From Myxococcales bacterium (GTDB taxonomy: Bacteria > Myxococcota_A > Polyangia > Fen-1088), in NCBI GenBank assembly GCA_025350815.1, contig JANXXE010000200.1, forward strand, positions 1 to 42,234: a stretch of 42,234 nucleotides of DNA. The letters are read 5' to 3'. The notes under the pieces were generated by a model. That model had not been told where the DNA came from. It saw only the letters and a program-made list of their open reading frames with translations, and ran no database searches. Position 1 is the first letter of the stretch. Each line of letters opens with the position of its first letter. The position numbers and the translations under genes are program-made. Positions 24,585-32,396 of this stretch are shown in pieces.

Positions 24585-25808
24585 GTGCTCATCGTTCAGA
24601 AATTTGGCGGAACCTCCGTTGGCTCGGCCGAACGAATCAAGGCGGTGGCCCGCCGTTGTCTGGCCACGCAGCGCCAGGGGCACCGGGTCGCCGTCATCGT
24701 CTCGGCCATGTCGGGCGAAACAAATCGGCTACTGGCCCTCGCGCGCGAGATCAGCCCCGAGCCGAACGAGCGCGAACTCGATGTGATTGCGTCGACCGGC
24801 GAGCAGGTCACGGTCGGCCTGCTGGCCCTGGCCATCCAGGCCGAGGGCGGCAATGCCATTTCGCTGCTGGGACATCAGGTGCGCATTCTGACCGACAGTG
24901 CCTTTGCGCGCGCCCGCATTCGCGAGGTGGACGTTCACGCGATCACCGATGCGTTCGCGCAGGATCGCATCGTGGTCATCGCCGGGTTTCAGGGCGTGAA
25001 CAAGGGCGGCAACATCACGACTCTCGGCCGCGGCGGCTCGGACACGTCGGCGGTCGCGGTGGCGGCGGCCTTGAAGGCTGATGTCTGTGAGATCTACACC
25101 GACGTGGACGGCGTCTACACCGCCGATCCCAATGTGGTGCCGTCGGCGCGCAAGATTGCGCGCATCAGCTACGAAGAAATGCTGGAACTGGCGTCGCTGG
25201 GCGCCAAGGTGTTGCAGATCCGGTCGGTCGAGTTCGGAATGAAGTACGGCGTTCCGATTCACGTTCGATCCAGTTTCAACGACAACGAAGGGACGTGGGT
25301 TGTGCCCGAGGACAAAGCAATGGAATCCGTCGTGGTGTCCGGTGTGACCGAGACCCGCGCAGAAGCGAAGATCACCATGGTCGGTATTTCCGACGCGGCG
25401 GGAATCCAGGCCAGGGTATTCCGGCCCCTGGCCGAGGCCGGGATTGTCGTGGATGTGATCGTCCAGGCCTCGAGCTCCGAGGGCCACACCGACCTGACGT
25501 TCACGTTGCCGAAGGGCGACCTCAAGCGGGCGCGCGATCTTCTGGCCAAACACTGCGGCGACATCTGCCCGGCCGACCGCATCCGATCAGAGGAGAACCT
25601 GTCGAAGGTGTCCGTTGTGGGCGTCGGGATGCGTTCCCACGCCGGCGTGGCACTGAAGATGTTCGAGATTCTGGCGCGCGAGAACATCCGCATCCAGCTC
25701 ATTTCCACCTCGGAGATCAAGATTTCCTGTGTCATCGACACCAAGTACAGCGAGCTGGCCGTCCGCGCCCTGCACGATGGCTTCGAGCTGGGCACCGTTC
25801 GCGCCTGA
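24585..25808 (+). CDS. lysC: Aspartate kinase
   Basis: 407 residues from the GTG at 24585. It phosphorylates aspartate, the entry step to Lys, Thr, Met and diaminopimelate. The N-terminus [14 protein letters not shown] holds the nucleotide-binding [22 protein letters not shown] and [12 protein letters not shown] mark the kinase domain. The C-terminal third carries two ACT domains (about 265-407) with [17 protein letters not shown] and [19 protein letters not shown], the usual sites for feedback by Lys and Thr. A GTG at 24576 would add three residues, but homologues start at the chosen site. An internal Shine-Dalgarno and ATG suggest a separate beta subunit. Confidence 0.95.
   Translation: MLIVQKFGGTSVGSAERIKAVARRCLATQRQGHRVAVIVSAMSGETNRLLALAREISPEPNERELDVIASTGEQVTVGLLALAIQAEGGNAISLLGHQVRILTDSAFARARIREVDVHAITDAFAQDRIVVIAGFQGVNKGGNITTLGRGGSDTSAVAVAAALKADVCEIYTDVDGVYTADPNVVPSARKIARISYEEMLELASLGAKVLQIRSVEFGMKYGVPIHVRSSFNDNEGTWVVPEDKAMESVVVSGVTETRAEAKITMVGISDAAGIQARVFRPLAEAGIVVDVIVQASSSEGHTDLTFTLPKGDLKRARDLLAKHCGDICPADRIRSEENLSKVSVVGVGMRSHAGVALKMFEILARENIRIQLISTSEIKISCVIDTKYSELAVRALHDGFELGTVRA
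25308..25808 (+). other. Possible internal translation start for an aspartokinase beta subunit
   Basis: Inside lysC, GAGGA at 25308-25312 stands 7 nt before an in-frame ATG at 25320. The product would be 162 residues, starting [17 protein letters not shown], and would hold just the regulatory ACT region. In Bacillus and Corynebacterium aspartokinases a beta subunit is made in the same way from a start at this point of the alignment. Confidence 0.4.
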
Positions 25809-25828
25809 GCTGAACCGTTGTACTATCC

Positions 25829-28132
25829 GTGCGGTTGGCACGGACTGCGGATACGACTGACGAGGGACTGGAACGCCTGCGAGCGGTGGTCAGCGCAAAT
25901 CCACGTTCGACCGCATTCGTGGCCTTCGCCCATCGCCTCTGCGACGCCGGCCGCGCGGCCGAGGCCGAGGAAGTTTGTCGTCAGGGGTTGGCCCAGCACC
26001 CGCGCCTGGCGACCGGCCAAGTGGCGCTGGGCCGCGCGCTGTTGGAGCGGGCGCGCTTGCGCGAGGCCCAGGATGTCCTGATTGAGAGCGTGAAGGCCAA
26101 CCCCGAGCACGGCGACGGCTTTCGCGTCTTGGGCGAGGTGGTCCTGCGCAAGGGCGATCTCGTGCGTGCGCGCGCCATCCTCGAGCACGCCGAGGAGCTG
26201 ATGCCCCACGACGGCCGGGTCGCGGACCTTCTTGTTCAGGCGGGCGGAGCCCCGGCGGCGCGGGCGCCCCGTCCGAAATCGGACTTCGAGCACACGCGGG
26301 TCGCGAACGCCCGTGCGCTGGCCGATCACATGCACGAGGCGCCGGCCGATCCCAATAACGCCAAGACGCCGGGCCCGATGCTGATCGCACCAGATGCAGG
26401 CCCCGCCGACGATGCGACGACGGTCAGCAATACGGCCTCGGCGCATGCGTGGTTCGCGGCGGGCCCCGCCACCCCACCGCCCACGATCCGTCCCGTTCCG
26501 CCGGCCGCGGCCCTGCCGCCCCGCCTGCCGATCGCGCCGACGCCGGGGCCTGTGCCCTTGCACGGCCTGCCACGCGCGGCTGTGTCGGGTGGTTTGGCGG
26601 GCTTGGTGCCGGATGCCCAGGCGGTCCCCGTCGGTGGGCTGCGCCCGCCCGTCGTCGCTGGCTTTTTGTTGGTGGTCGCACTGGCCACCACCGGGGCGGT
26701 CTATTTTGCGCGCAGGGCGCCCCAGGGCCTTGGGCAGGTCGACTTGCGCGCGCAGATGATGCGGGCGCTGGCGAAGGGGTCGTTCCGACAGTTGCTGCTG
26801 GCGAAGGAACTGGGCACCCGCATCGTCGCCGCTGCGCCGGATGACGCCGACACGGAAGCCGCGCTCGCGCTGACGAACGCCTTTCTCGCAGTTGACTACG
26901 GAATGCCGACCGAGGCCGCTGCGGGCACCTCGGCAGGCCATGCAGAGACTGGGCGCAACGCCTCGGCCGAGCGAACGGCATCGCTGGCGGCCACGCGCGC
27001 TTTGCTGGCTCTTTACGCCGGCGATCTGCGGGCAGCGCGCGAACACGCGGCGCGTGGCGTGGCGTCGTCGCCCGATTCGGTCGTGGCGCTGGTCGCGTCC
27101 GAGCGGGTCAAGAACCTGGTCGGCGATCTTGGCGGCGCGCGCATCGACCTCGAGCGGGCCATTGCCCGCGATCCCGACTTCGGGACGGCGGTGTTGGACT
27201 GGGCCATTTTGTGGATGGAAATGGGCGACGCCACGACGGCGGCCGGTTCCTTGCGCGGCATCATCGGGAACAGCAGAGATCACGCGCGCGCCCATCTGCT
27301 GCTGGCCGAAGCGGAACGAGCGGCGGGGGTCGGCGGCGCGCGTTCATTCGCCGAGCCGTGCCGCGACGAGGGCAAAGAATCGCGCAATCTTCAGGCCGCA
27401 TGCGCTCTTGGTGCGGCGGCCGACGCGCGCATGACCGGCGACCGGGTCTTGGCCTTGAAGCAGACCAAGGTTGCGATCGCCGCGGCGCCCACCGACCCGC
27501 GCCTACTGGCCGTGGCAGCACAGCAGTTGGCCTTGCTGGGTGAGATTGATTTGGCCGCCGGCGCCGTGGAAAAAGCGCGCCGACTGTCGGGGCCGGCGTA
27601 CGCGCCCGTGGTCTGGGCCGAGGCGGCGATAAGGCTTGGCAGGGGCAAGAAAGTGACGGTCGTGGCGGCGTTGCAGACGGCGGTCAGTCCCGAGACGCGA
27701 CTGGTGGCGGCGCGCATGGCCTATGCCGCCGGTGGCCTGTCTAGCCTGGCGGTAGCGTTGCGTGGATTCGGGGCGGGGCCGGTGGCGGCGGATGCGGATC
27801 TCAAGGACTTTTCGGTCCTCGCGCGCGAGCGTCCCCTGCCGTCCGAGCGGGCCTCGCTGGAGACGCGGGCGGCGACGGGTCACCCGATGGCGGCCTACGT
27901 CCTTGGTCGAATCGCCCAGCGGGCAGGCGACCTGAAAGCGGTTGGGCAGATGATGGACGGCGCGCTGTCTGGTCATGGGGATGCGTGCGTCGCCGCGGGC
28001 TTGCTGCTGGGCGCCCCGACCACCGTTCATCGGTCGGCCGCGACTCAGCGGGCGCTGCGGGCGCTCAAGGCGCGCAACGCGGGCTGCGAGGCACTCGGTG
28101 GTCCGCCCAAGGTCCGCCCGGATGAACCCTGA
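25829..28132 (+). CDS. TPR membrane protein with cytosolic and periplasmic helical domains
   Basis: 767 residues. Residues 10-130 form TPR-like helices (FAHRLCDAGRAAEAEEVCRQGL, LGRALLERARLREAQDVLIES, LGEVVLRKGDLVRARAILEHAE). Residues 140-270 are a Pro/Ala-rich linker, and 272-295 form one membrane span (VVAGFLLVVALATTGAVYF). The rest is again helical and TPR-like, for example LLALYAGDLRAAREHAARGVA. There is no enzyme motif. A protein that reads or scaffolds partners on both sides of the inner membrane is plausible. The GTG start lies 20 bp after the lysC stop, without a clear Shine-Dalgarno. Confidence 0.75.
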   Translation: MRLARTADTTDEGLERLRAVVSANPRSTAFVAFAHRLCDAGRAAEAEEVCRQGLAQHPRLATGQVALGRALLERARLREAQDVLIESVKANPEHGDGFRVLGEVVLRKGDLVRARAILEHAEELMPHDGRVADLLVQAGGAPAARAPRPKSDFEHTRVANARALADHMHEAPADPNNAKTPGPMLIAPDAGPADDATTVSNTASAHAWFAAGPATPPPTIRPVPPAAALPPRLPIAPTPGPVPLHGLPRAAVSGGLAGLVPDAQAVPVGGLRPPVVAGFLLVVALATTGAVYFARRAPQGLGQVDLRAQMMRALAKGSFRQLLLAKELGTRIVAAAPDDADTEAALALTNAFLAVDYGMPTEAAAGTSAGHAETGRNASAERTASLAATRALLALYAGDLRAAREHAARGVASSPDSVVALVASERVKNLVGDLGGARIDLERAIARDPDFGTAVLDWAILWMEMGDATTAAGSLRGIIGNSRDHARAHLLLAEAERAAGVGGARSFAEPCRDEGKESRNLQAACALGAAADARMTGDRVLALKQTKVAIAAAPTDPRLLAVAAQQLALLGEIDLAAGAVEKARRLSGPAYAPVVWAEAAIRLGRGKKVTVVAALQTAVSPETRLVAARMAYAAGGLSSLAVALRGFGAGPVAADADLKDFSVLARERPLPSERASLETRAATGHPMAAYVLGRIAQRAGDLKAVGQMMDGALSGHGDACVAAGLLLGAPTTVHRSAATQRALRALKARNAGCEALGGPPKVRPDEP

Positions 28133-28155
28133 AGCCCCCAGGATCCGATATGTAG

Positions 28156-28184
28156 TTGACGATCCTTTACGGCAGGGGTAGGAA
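28156..28184 (+). promoter_or_regulatory. Predicted promoter of the efp gene
   Basis: TTGACG at 28156-28161, a 17-bp spacer and TAGGAA at 28179-28184, 10 bp before the ATG at 28195. AGGAAG at 28180-28185 could also act as a Shine-Dalgarno, 9 nt from the ATG. Confidence 0.35.
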
Positions 28185-28194
28185 GCCCATTCCC

Positions 28195-28767
28195 ATGTCT
28201 ACGTACGACACTTCCGACATCCGTAAGGGGCTCAAGATCATGATGGACGGAGCCCCGTACAACGTGGTCGAGTTTCAGTTCGTCAAGCCGGGCAAGGGCG
28301 CGGCCTTCACGCGCACGAAGATCAAGAACATGCTCACCGGGGCGGTTCTCGAGCGGAACTTCCGTTCCGGTGAAAAGTTCGAGCCGGCCAATGTCGAGAC
28401 GAAGACGATGCAGTACCTCTACAAAGAGGGCGATTCCTTCGTGTTCATGGACACGACGACCTACGACCAGGTGTCGATTCCGTCGGAGACCGTCGGCGAT
28501 TCCGCGAATTTCATGCCCGAAAACCTGGCCGTCGAGGTGCTGTTCTTCCGCGATCGCGCGGTCGGGATCACGCTGCCGAATTTCATCGAGCAGAAGGTTC
28601 TTGAGACCGAGCCGGGCTTCCGCGGCGACACCGCGACGGGCGTCAGCAAGCCTGCGAAGATCTCGACGGGCGCGTTCGTCAACGTTCCCCTGTTCATCAG
28701 CGTGGGCGACGTGATCAAGATCGATACCCGCTCGGGCGAGTACCTGGAGCGGGTGGGGCGCGCCTGA
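28195..28767 (+). CDS. efp: Elongation factor P
   Basis: 190 residues, the standard size with three beta-barrel domains. EF-P enters the ribosomal E site and restores peptide-bond formation at consecutive prolines. The loop that reaches the peptidyl-transferase centre reads FVKPGK34GAAF, with Lys34 the residue that EpmA beta-lysylates in Escherichia coli. The C-terminal domain signature GDVIKIDTRSGEYLERV is intact. The start at 28195 (MSTYDTSDIRKGL) matches the family; an earlier in-frame codon at 28156 does not. The gene directly precedes epmA, and they share bases at the stop. Confidence 0.97.
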   Translation: MSTYDTSDIRKGLKIMMDGAPYNVVEFQFVKPGKGAAFTRTKIKNMLTGAVLERNFRSGEKFEPANVETKTMQYLYKEGDSFVFMDTTTYDQVSIPSETVGDSANFMPENLAVEVLFFRDRAVGITLPNFIEQKVLETEPGFRGDTATGVSKPAKISTGAFVNVPLFISVGDVIKIDTRSGEYLERVGRA

Positions 28768-29750
28768 GCGCGGTCGTCACCCGCGACGACGCTGGCATAG
28801 ACGCCGCCCGGATCGCCGGTCGGCGGTCGGCCCTTGAGGCGCGGGCGGCCGTACGCCACGCCCTGCGCGCCTGGTTCGAACGTGAGGGCTTTCTTGAGGT
28901 GGAGACGCCGTCACGTGTTCCCTCGCCCGGGCAGGAAGTCCATCTCGAGGCCATCCCGGCGGGCAACGGTCGCTATCTAATCACCTCGCCCGAGTACCAC
29001 ATGAAGCGATTGGTCGCAGCCGGCCTGCCGCGCATCGTTCAGATGGGGCGCGCCTTTCGCGCCGAGGAAAGCGGGCCGCACCATGAATCCGAGTTCACAA
29101 TCATCGAATGGTACCGGGCCGGTGAGCCGCTGGACGCCGTGGCGCGCGACTGCGAGCAGATCTTGCGCGTGGCCTACGAGGCCGTCGGTGGTCACGCCCC
29201 GCCGCCACCCGAGCGCACGACGGTGATCGCGCTTTTCCGCCGGTGCGCCTCCATTGACCTGACCGGTCACGAGACAGCCGAAGAGTTGCGCGACAAGGCC
29301 TTGGCGGCTGGCATTGACGTGGGCTCGGCCACGGCGTGGGACGATATATTCTTCCAGATCTTCCTCGACCGCGTCGAGCCGCAGCTCGGCCAGGGTCGGC
29401 CGACCTTCGTATTCGACTGGCCCGCGCCTCTGGGCGCTCTGGCCCGACGCCAGACCGACAACCCCGCATTCGTCGAGCGATTCGAGCTCTACGCCGGCGG
29501 GCTTGAACTGGCGAATGCCTTCGGCGAACTGACCGATCCCGTCGAGCAGCGGGCCCGTTTTGTCGAGGAGACCGCCGCGCGGCGCGCACGCGGCAAGGCC
29601 ATCTACCCCATTGACGAAAAGCTGTTGGTGGCCTTGGGTCAGATGCCGCCGACCGCGGGGATCGCGCTGGGGTTCGACAGGCTCATGATGCTGGTCCTTG
29701 GCGCGAAGCAGATTCGTGACGTGCTCGCCTTCGCGGACGACGAAGTCTGA
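28764..29750 (+). CDS. epmA: EF-P--(R)-beta-lysine ligase EpmA (PoxA/GenX)
   Basis: A lysyl-tRNA-synthetase-like class II enzyme without an anticodon domain that attaches beta-lysine to EF-P. Key motifs are TSPEYHMKRL, FRAEESGPHHESEFTIIEWYR (motif 2) and GIALGFDRLMMLVLG (motif 3). Homology begins well before the first usual start codon, a GTG at 28899. The upstream frame encodes AVRHALRAWFEREGFLEVETP, the expected first helix. No ATG, GTG or TTG lies in that stretch. A CTG at 28764 overlaps the efp stop as CTGA and gives 328 residues, close to the 325 of E. coli EpmA. I take it as the likely start. EpmB is not in the window. Confidence 0.9.
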   Translation: MSAVVTRDDAGIDAARIAGRRSALEARAAVRHALRAWFEREGFLEVETPSRVPSPGQEVHLEAIPAGNGRYLITSPEYHMKRLVAAGLPRIVQMGRAFRAEESGPHHESEFTIIEWYRAGEPLDAVARDCEQILRVAYEAVGGHAPPPPERTTVIALFRRCASIDLTGHETAEELRDKALAAGIDVGSATAWDDIFFQIFLDRVEPQLGQGRPTFVFDWPAPLGALARRQTDNPAFVERFELYAGGLELANAFGELTDPVEQRARFVEETAARRARGKAIYPIDEKLLVALGQMPPTAGIALGFDRLMMLVLGAKQIRDVLAFADDEV

Positions 29751-29760
29751 CGCCGCAAAT

Positions 29761-30174
29761 TCAGGCGCGCTCGCGCACCCAGACGGTCTCGTGGCCCTTG
29801 AAGTGCGCGGTCCACTTCGCGACGTCTTCGATGTGACGGCCCTGGGGCAGAATCGCGCGGTAGCGTTCGAGGATCGCGATGGCTTCGCCGGGATTCGCTT
29901 TGTGCCCGAGAGCGACCAGGCGCAGGGCATCGAATAGCTCGTCGTCGACAACAGCGGGGTCCAGCGCACTGCCGCTGGCGTCCAGGGACAGCGCACGTTC
30001 GTAATCGGCCACCGCCTCCAGGTGACGCTGCAAGCCGGCGTGGGCCTGCGCGCGGTTGAAGTAGGCTTCCGGCTCATCGGGCTGGGCGGCGATTTCCTGG
30101 CCGGCCTTGGCAACCGCCGCCTCATAGTCACCCTGCGCCACCAATTTGGTCGAAAACAGCGCGCCGTAGCTCAT
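29761..30174 (-). CDS. Small TPR protein
   Basis: 137 residues with no signal peptide. Two TPR units are clear: QGDYEAAVAKAGQEIAAQPDEPEAYFNRAQAH and GLQRHLEAVADYERALSLDASG. The C-terminal third (GEAIAILERYRAILPQGRHIEDVAKWTAHFKGHETVWV) is also helical. It is a small cytosolic adaptor-like protein with an unknown partner. It converges on epmA 10 bp away and is divergent from yajC. A TAGTGT box ends 6 bp before its ATG. Confidence 0.75.
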   Translation of the reverse strand: MSYGALFSTKLVAQGDYEAAVAKAGQEIAAQPDEPEAYFNRAQAHAGLQRHLEAVADYERALSLDASGSALDPAVVDDELFDALRLVALGHKANPGEAIAILERYRAILPQGRHIEDVAKWTAHFKGHETVWVRERA

Positions 30175-30204
30175 GGCCGAACACTACACGGAACGGTGCC
30201 AGGC

Positions 30205-30233
30205 TTGACCCCGGATCTGCCCTCTGCTATGCG
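30205..30233 (+). promoter_or_regulatory. Predicted promoter of the yajC-secDF-recJ operon
   Basis: TTGACC at 30205-30210, a 17-bp spacer and TATGCG at 30228-30233. The yajC GTG at 30243 starts 9 bp after the -10 box, and no Shine-Dalgarno is present. Confidence 0.45.
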
Positions 30234-30242
30234 TTTCCGCCC

Positions 30243-30590
30243 GTGACTTATTCTCTGTTCGCTATCGCCCAGCAAACGCCCGCGTCGGCGCCGGCCAACC
30301 CGCTGATGCAGTTCATGCCGCTCGTGCTGATCTTCGGCGTGTTTTACTTCCTGGTCATCCGGCCTCAGTCGAAGAAGGCCAAGCAGCATCAGCAGATGCT
30401 GTCCGAGCTGAAAAAGGGCGACGACGTCGTGACGACCGGGGGCGTGCTTGGGCGCATCACGGGGATCAAGGATGACGAGGTCACCTTGCAGGTTCAAGAA
30501 GGTGTCCGCCTGCGTGTTCTTCGCAGCGCGGTGACTGGTCGTGGGAAGACGCCCGATTCCGCCAAGGCGGACTCGAAAGCCGCCTCATAA
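30243..30590 (+). CDS. yajC: Preprotein translocase accessory subunit YajC
   Basis: 115 residues. One span at about 22-40 (QFMPLVLIFGVFYFLVI) is followed by the family signature RPQSKKAKQHQQML and the GDDVVTTGGVLGRI turn. YajC binds SecDF at the inner membrane. It opens the SecDF operon and is 15 bp from secD. The GTG at 30243 gives the expected short N-terminus before the span. The C-terminal tail is Lys/Ala/Ser-rich. Confidence 0.95.
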   Translation: MTYSLFAIAQQTPASAPANPLMQFMPLVLIFGVFYFLVIRPQSKKAKQHQQMLSELKKGDDVVTTGGVLGRITGIKDDEVTLQVQEGVRLRVLRSAVTGRGKTPDSAKADSKAAS

Positions 30591-30605
30591 GTTTCGGGGA
30601 ACTTC

Positions 30606-32387
30606 ATGGAAAAATCTTGGTGGTGGAAGGCGGTCCTTTACGGGGTCGCCACGGTTATGGCCTGCCTGTACCTGGTGCCGACGCTGGTGCCCGAGGAAAA
30701 GCGGCCGGCCTTCTTTCAGAAGCATTTTCAAAAGCGCATCCAGCTCGGGCTCGACCTTCAGGGTGGCCTGCATCTGGTGTACGAGGTCAACGTCGACAAG
30801 GCCGTCTCCAGCAAGGTGGATCGCTTTGCAACGGATCTCGAAGATCACCTGCGGCCGAAGACCAAGGACGTCGTCGTTTCGCGCGAGGGCCGCGACGACA
30901 TTGTCTTCACGTTCAAGAATCCCGCCGACCAGGCCAAGCTGGACGACGAGTCGCTCAAGAGCTACCGCAACAGCCTGGACGTGATCGAGCGCGACGCGGC
31001 CAAGGGCGTTGTGCGCCTGCGCCTGGATCCCGACCAGGTCGCCGAGGTCGAAGACTATGCCCTGCGCCAGGGCATCGAGACCATCCGTGGCCGCGTCGAT
31101 AAGTTCGGCGTCGCCGAGCCCACCATCATCAAGAAGGGACGCGACATCGTTGTCGAGCTGCCCGGCCTCAAGACCGCGGACTTTGATCGCATCAAGTCCA
31201 TCATCGGTCGCACGGCGCAGCTGGAATTCAAGATTGTCGATGACGATTCTGACTACATGAAGCGCCTGGGTGCGACTGTCCCGAAGGACGGCGATATCAA
31301 GGTCGAGCCCGACACGTGGTCCGAGAAACAAACGGGCAAGCGCCACGAGACCTATTACTTGCGGGCCAAGGCGCGCGCCTCGCTGGAGAAGTTCGTCGCC
31401 GGTCTGCAAGGCGACGTGGCCATTCCCGCCGATCGTGAAATTGGCTTCGAGGAGCAGTCCGCCAACGAAAGCGGCGATGCGGCGCCCGAGAAGTACTGGC
31501 GGACGTACTTTCTCAAGAAGCGAGCGGTCGTCACCGGTGACTACCTGGCCAACGCCGAGCTGACCTGGGATCCGCAGACCAACCGCCCAGAGGTTGCATT
31601 CACGATGGATCGCGAAGGTGGCGCGTTGATGGAACGTCTGACGGGCGAGAACGTCGGCCGCAAGATGGCCATCGTCCTCGACGAGAAGATCAACAGCGCC
31701 CCGGTCATCGAATCGCAGATCGGCGAGCGTGGCCGGATCACGCTGGGCGGCGGTTTCTCAAACCCCTTTGCCATCCAGCAAGAAGCCAAGGATCTGGTGG
31801 CCGTCCTACGGTCAGGCGCGCTGCCGGCACCGCTGCGCCAGTCTCACGAGATGCAGGTCGGGCCGACCATGGGCCGGGACGCGATTTCGAAGGCGAAGTT
31901 CTCGATGTACATCGGGGCCGTCGCCGTCGTGCTGTTCATGCTGATCTACTATCGATTTTCCGGCGTGATCGCGAATCTGGCGATGTTGCTGAACATGCTG
32001 TTCATGGTCGCCATCCTGGCCGCCTTCGAGGCGTCACTGACATTGCCGGGGATTGCGGGCCTGGTGCTGACGGTTGGTATGGCCGTGGACGCCAACATCG
32101 TCATCTACGAGCGCATCCGCGAGGAATTACGCTTGGGCAAGTCTGCGCGCACGGCCGTCGATTCGGGATTCGCGCGTGCTTTTTGGACCGTCTTCGACGC
32201 GCACGTGACGAACTTCGTGGCCGGCATCGTGCTGTATTCGTACGGCTCGGGGCCCATTCGCGGCTTCGCCGTGACCCTGCTGGTGGGAATCGTGACGAAC
32301 CTCGTGACCTCGGTCTGGGTGTCACGCTGGATGTTTGATGTCGTCGTCGGCCGCCGTGGGGCCGCTGTCGCCACGCTTTCGATTTAG
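30606..32387 (+). CDS. secD: Protein translocase subunit SecD
   Basis: 593 residues. SecD uses the proton gradient to pull exported proteins through SecYEG. The first span (about 9-27) is followed by the D1 motif LGLDLQGGLHLVYEV. A large periplasmic region runs to about 430. Five more spans begin at MYIGAVAVVLFMLIYY and include the conserved GMAVDANIVIYERIREEL with the Asp needed for proton coupling. The DEKINSAPVIES and GGGFSNPFAIQQEAKDL segments are typical of the P1 head region. It has a weak GGGGAA sequence upstream and is followed by secF after 9 bp. Confidence 0.96.
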   Translation: MEKSWWWKAVLYGVATVMACLYLVPTLVPEEKRPAFFQKHFQKRIQLGLDLQGGLHLVYEVNVDKAVSSKVDRFATDLEDHLRPKTKDVVVSREGRDDIVFTFKNPADQAKLDDESLKSYRNSLDVIERDAAKGVVRLRLDPDQVAEVEDYALRQGIETIRGRVDKFGVAEPTIIKKGRDIVVELPGLKTADFDRIKSIIGRTAQLEFKIVDDDSDYMKRLGATVPKDGDIKVEPDTWSEKQTGKRHETYYLRAKARASLEKFVAGLQGDVAIPADREIGFEEQSANESGDAAPEKYWRTYFLKKRAVVTGDYLANAELTWDPQTNRPEVAFTMDREGGALMERLTGENVGRKMAIVLDEKINSAPVIESQIGERGRITLGGGFSNPFAIQQEAKDLVAVLRSGALPAPLRQSHEMQVGPTMGRDAISKAKFSMYIGAVAVVLFMLIYYRFSGVIANLAMLLNMLFMVAILAAFEASLTLPGIAGLVLTVGMAVDANIVIYERIREELRLGKSARTAVDSGFARAFWTVFDAHVTNFVAGIVLYSYGSGPIRGFAVTLLVGIVTNLVTSVWVSRWMFDVVVGRRGAAVATLSI

Positions 32388-32396
32388 GAGACGACC

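Noticed and set aside
28899-29750. Starting epmA at the GTG at 28899
   Set aside because: It removes the conserved first helix and leaves the protein about 45 residues shorter than its family.
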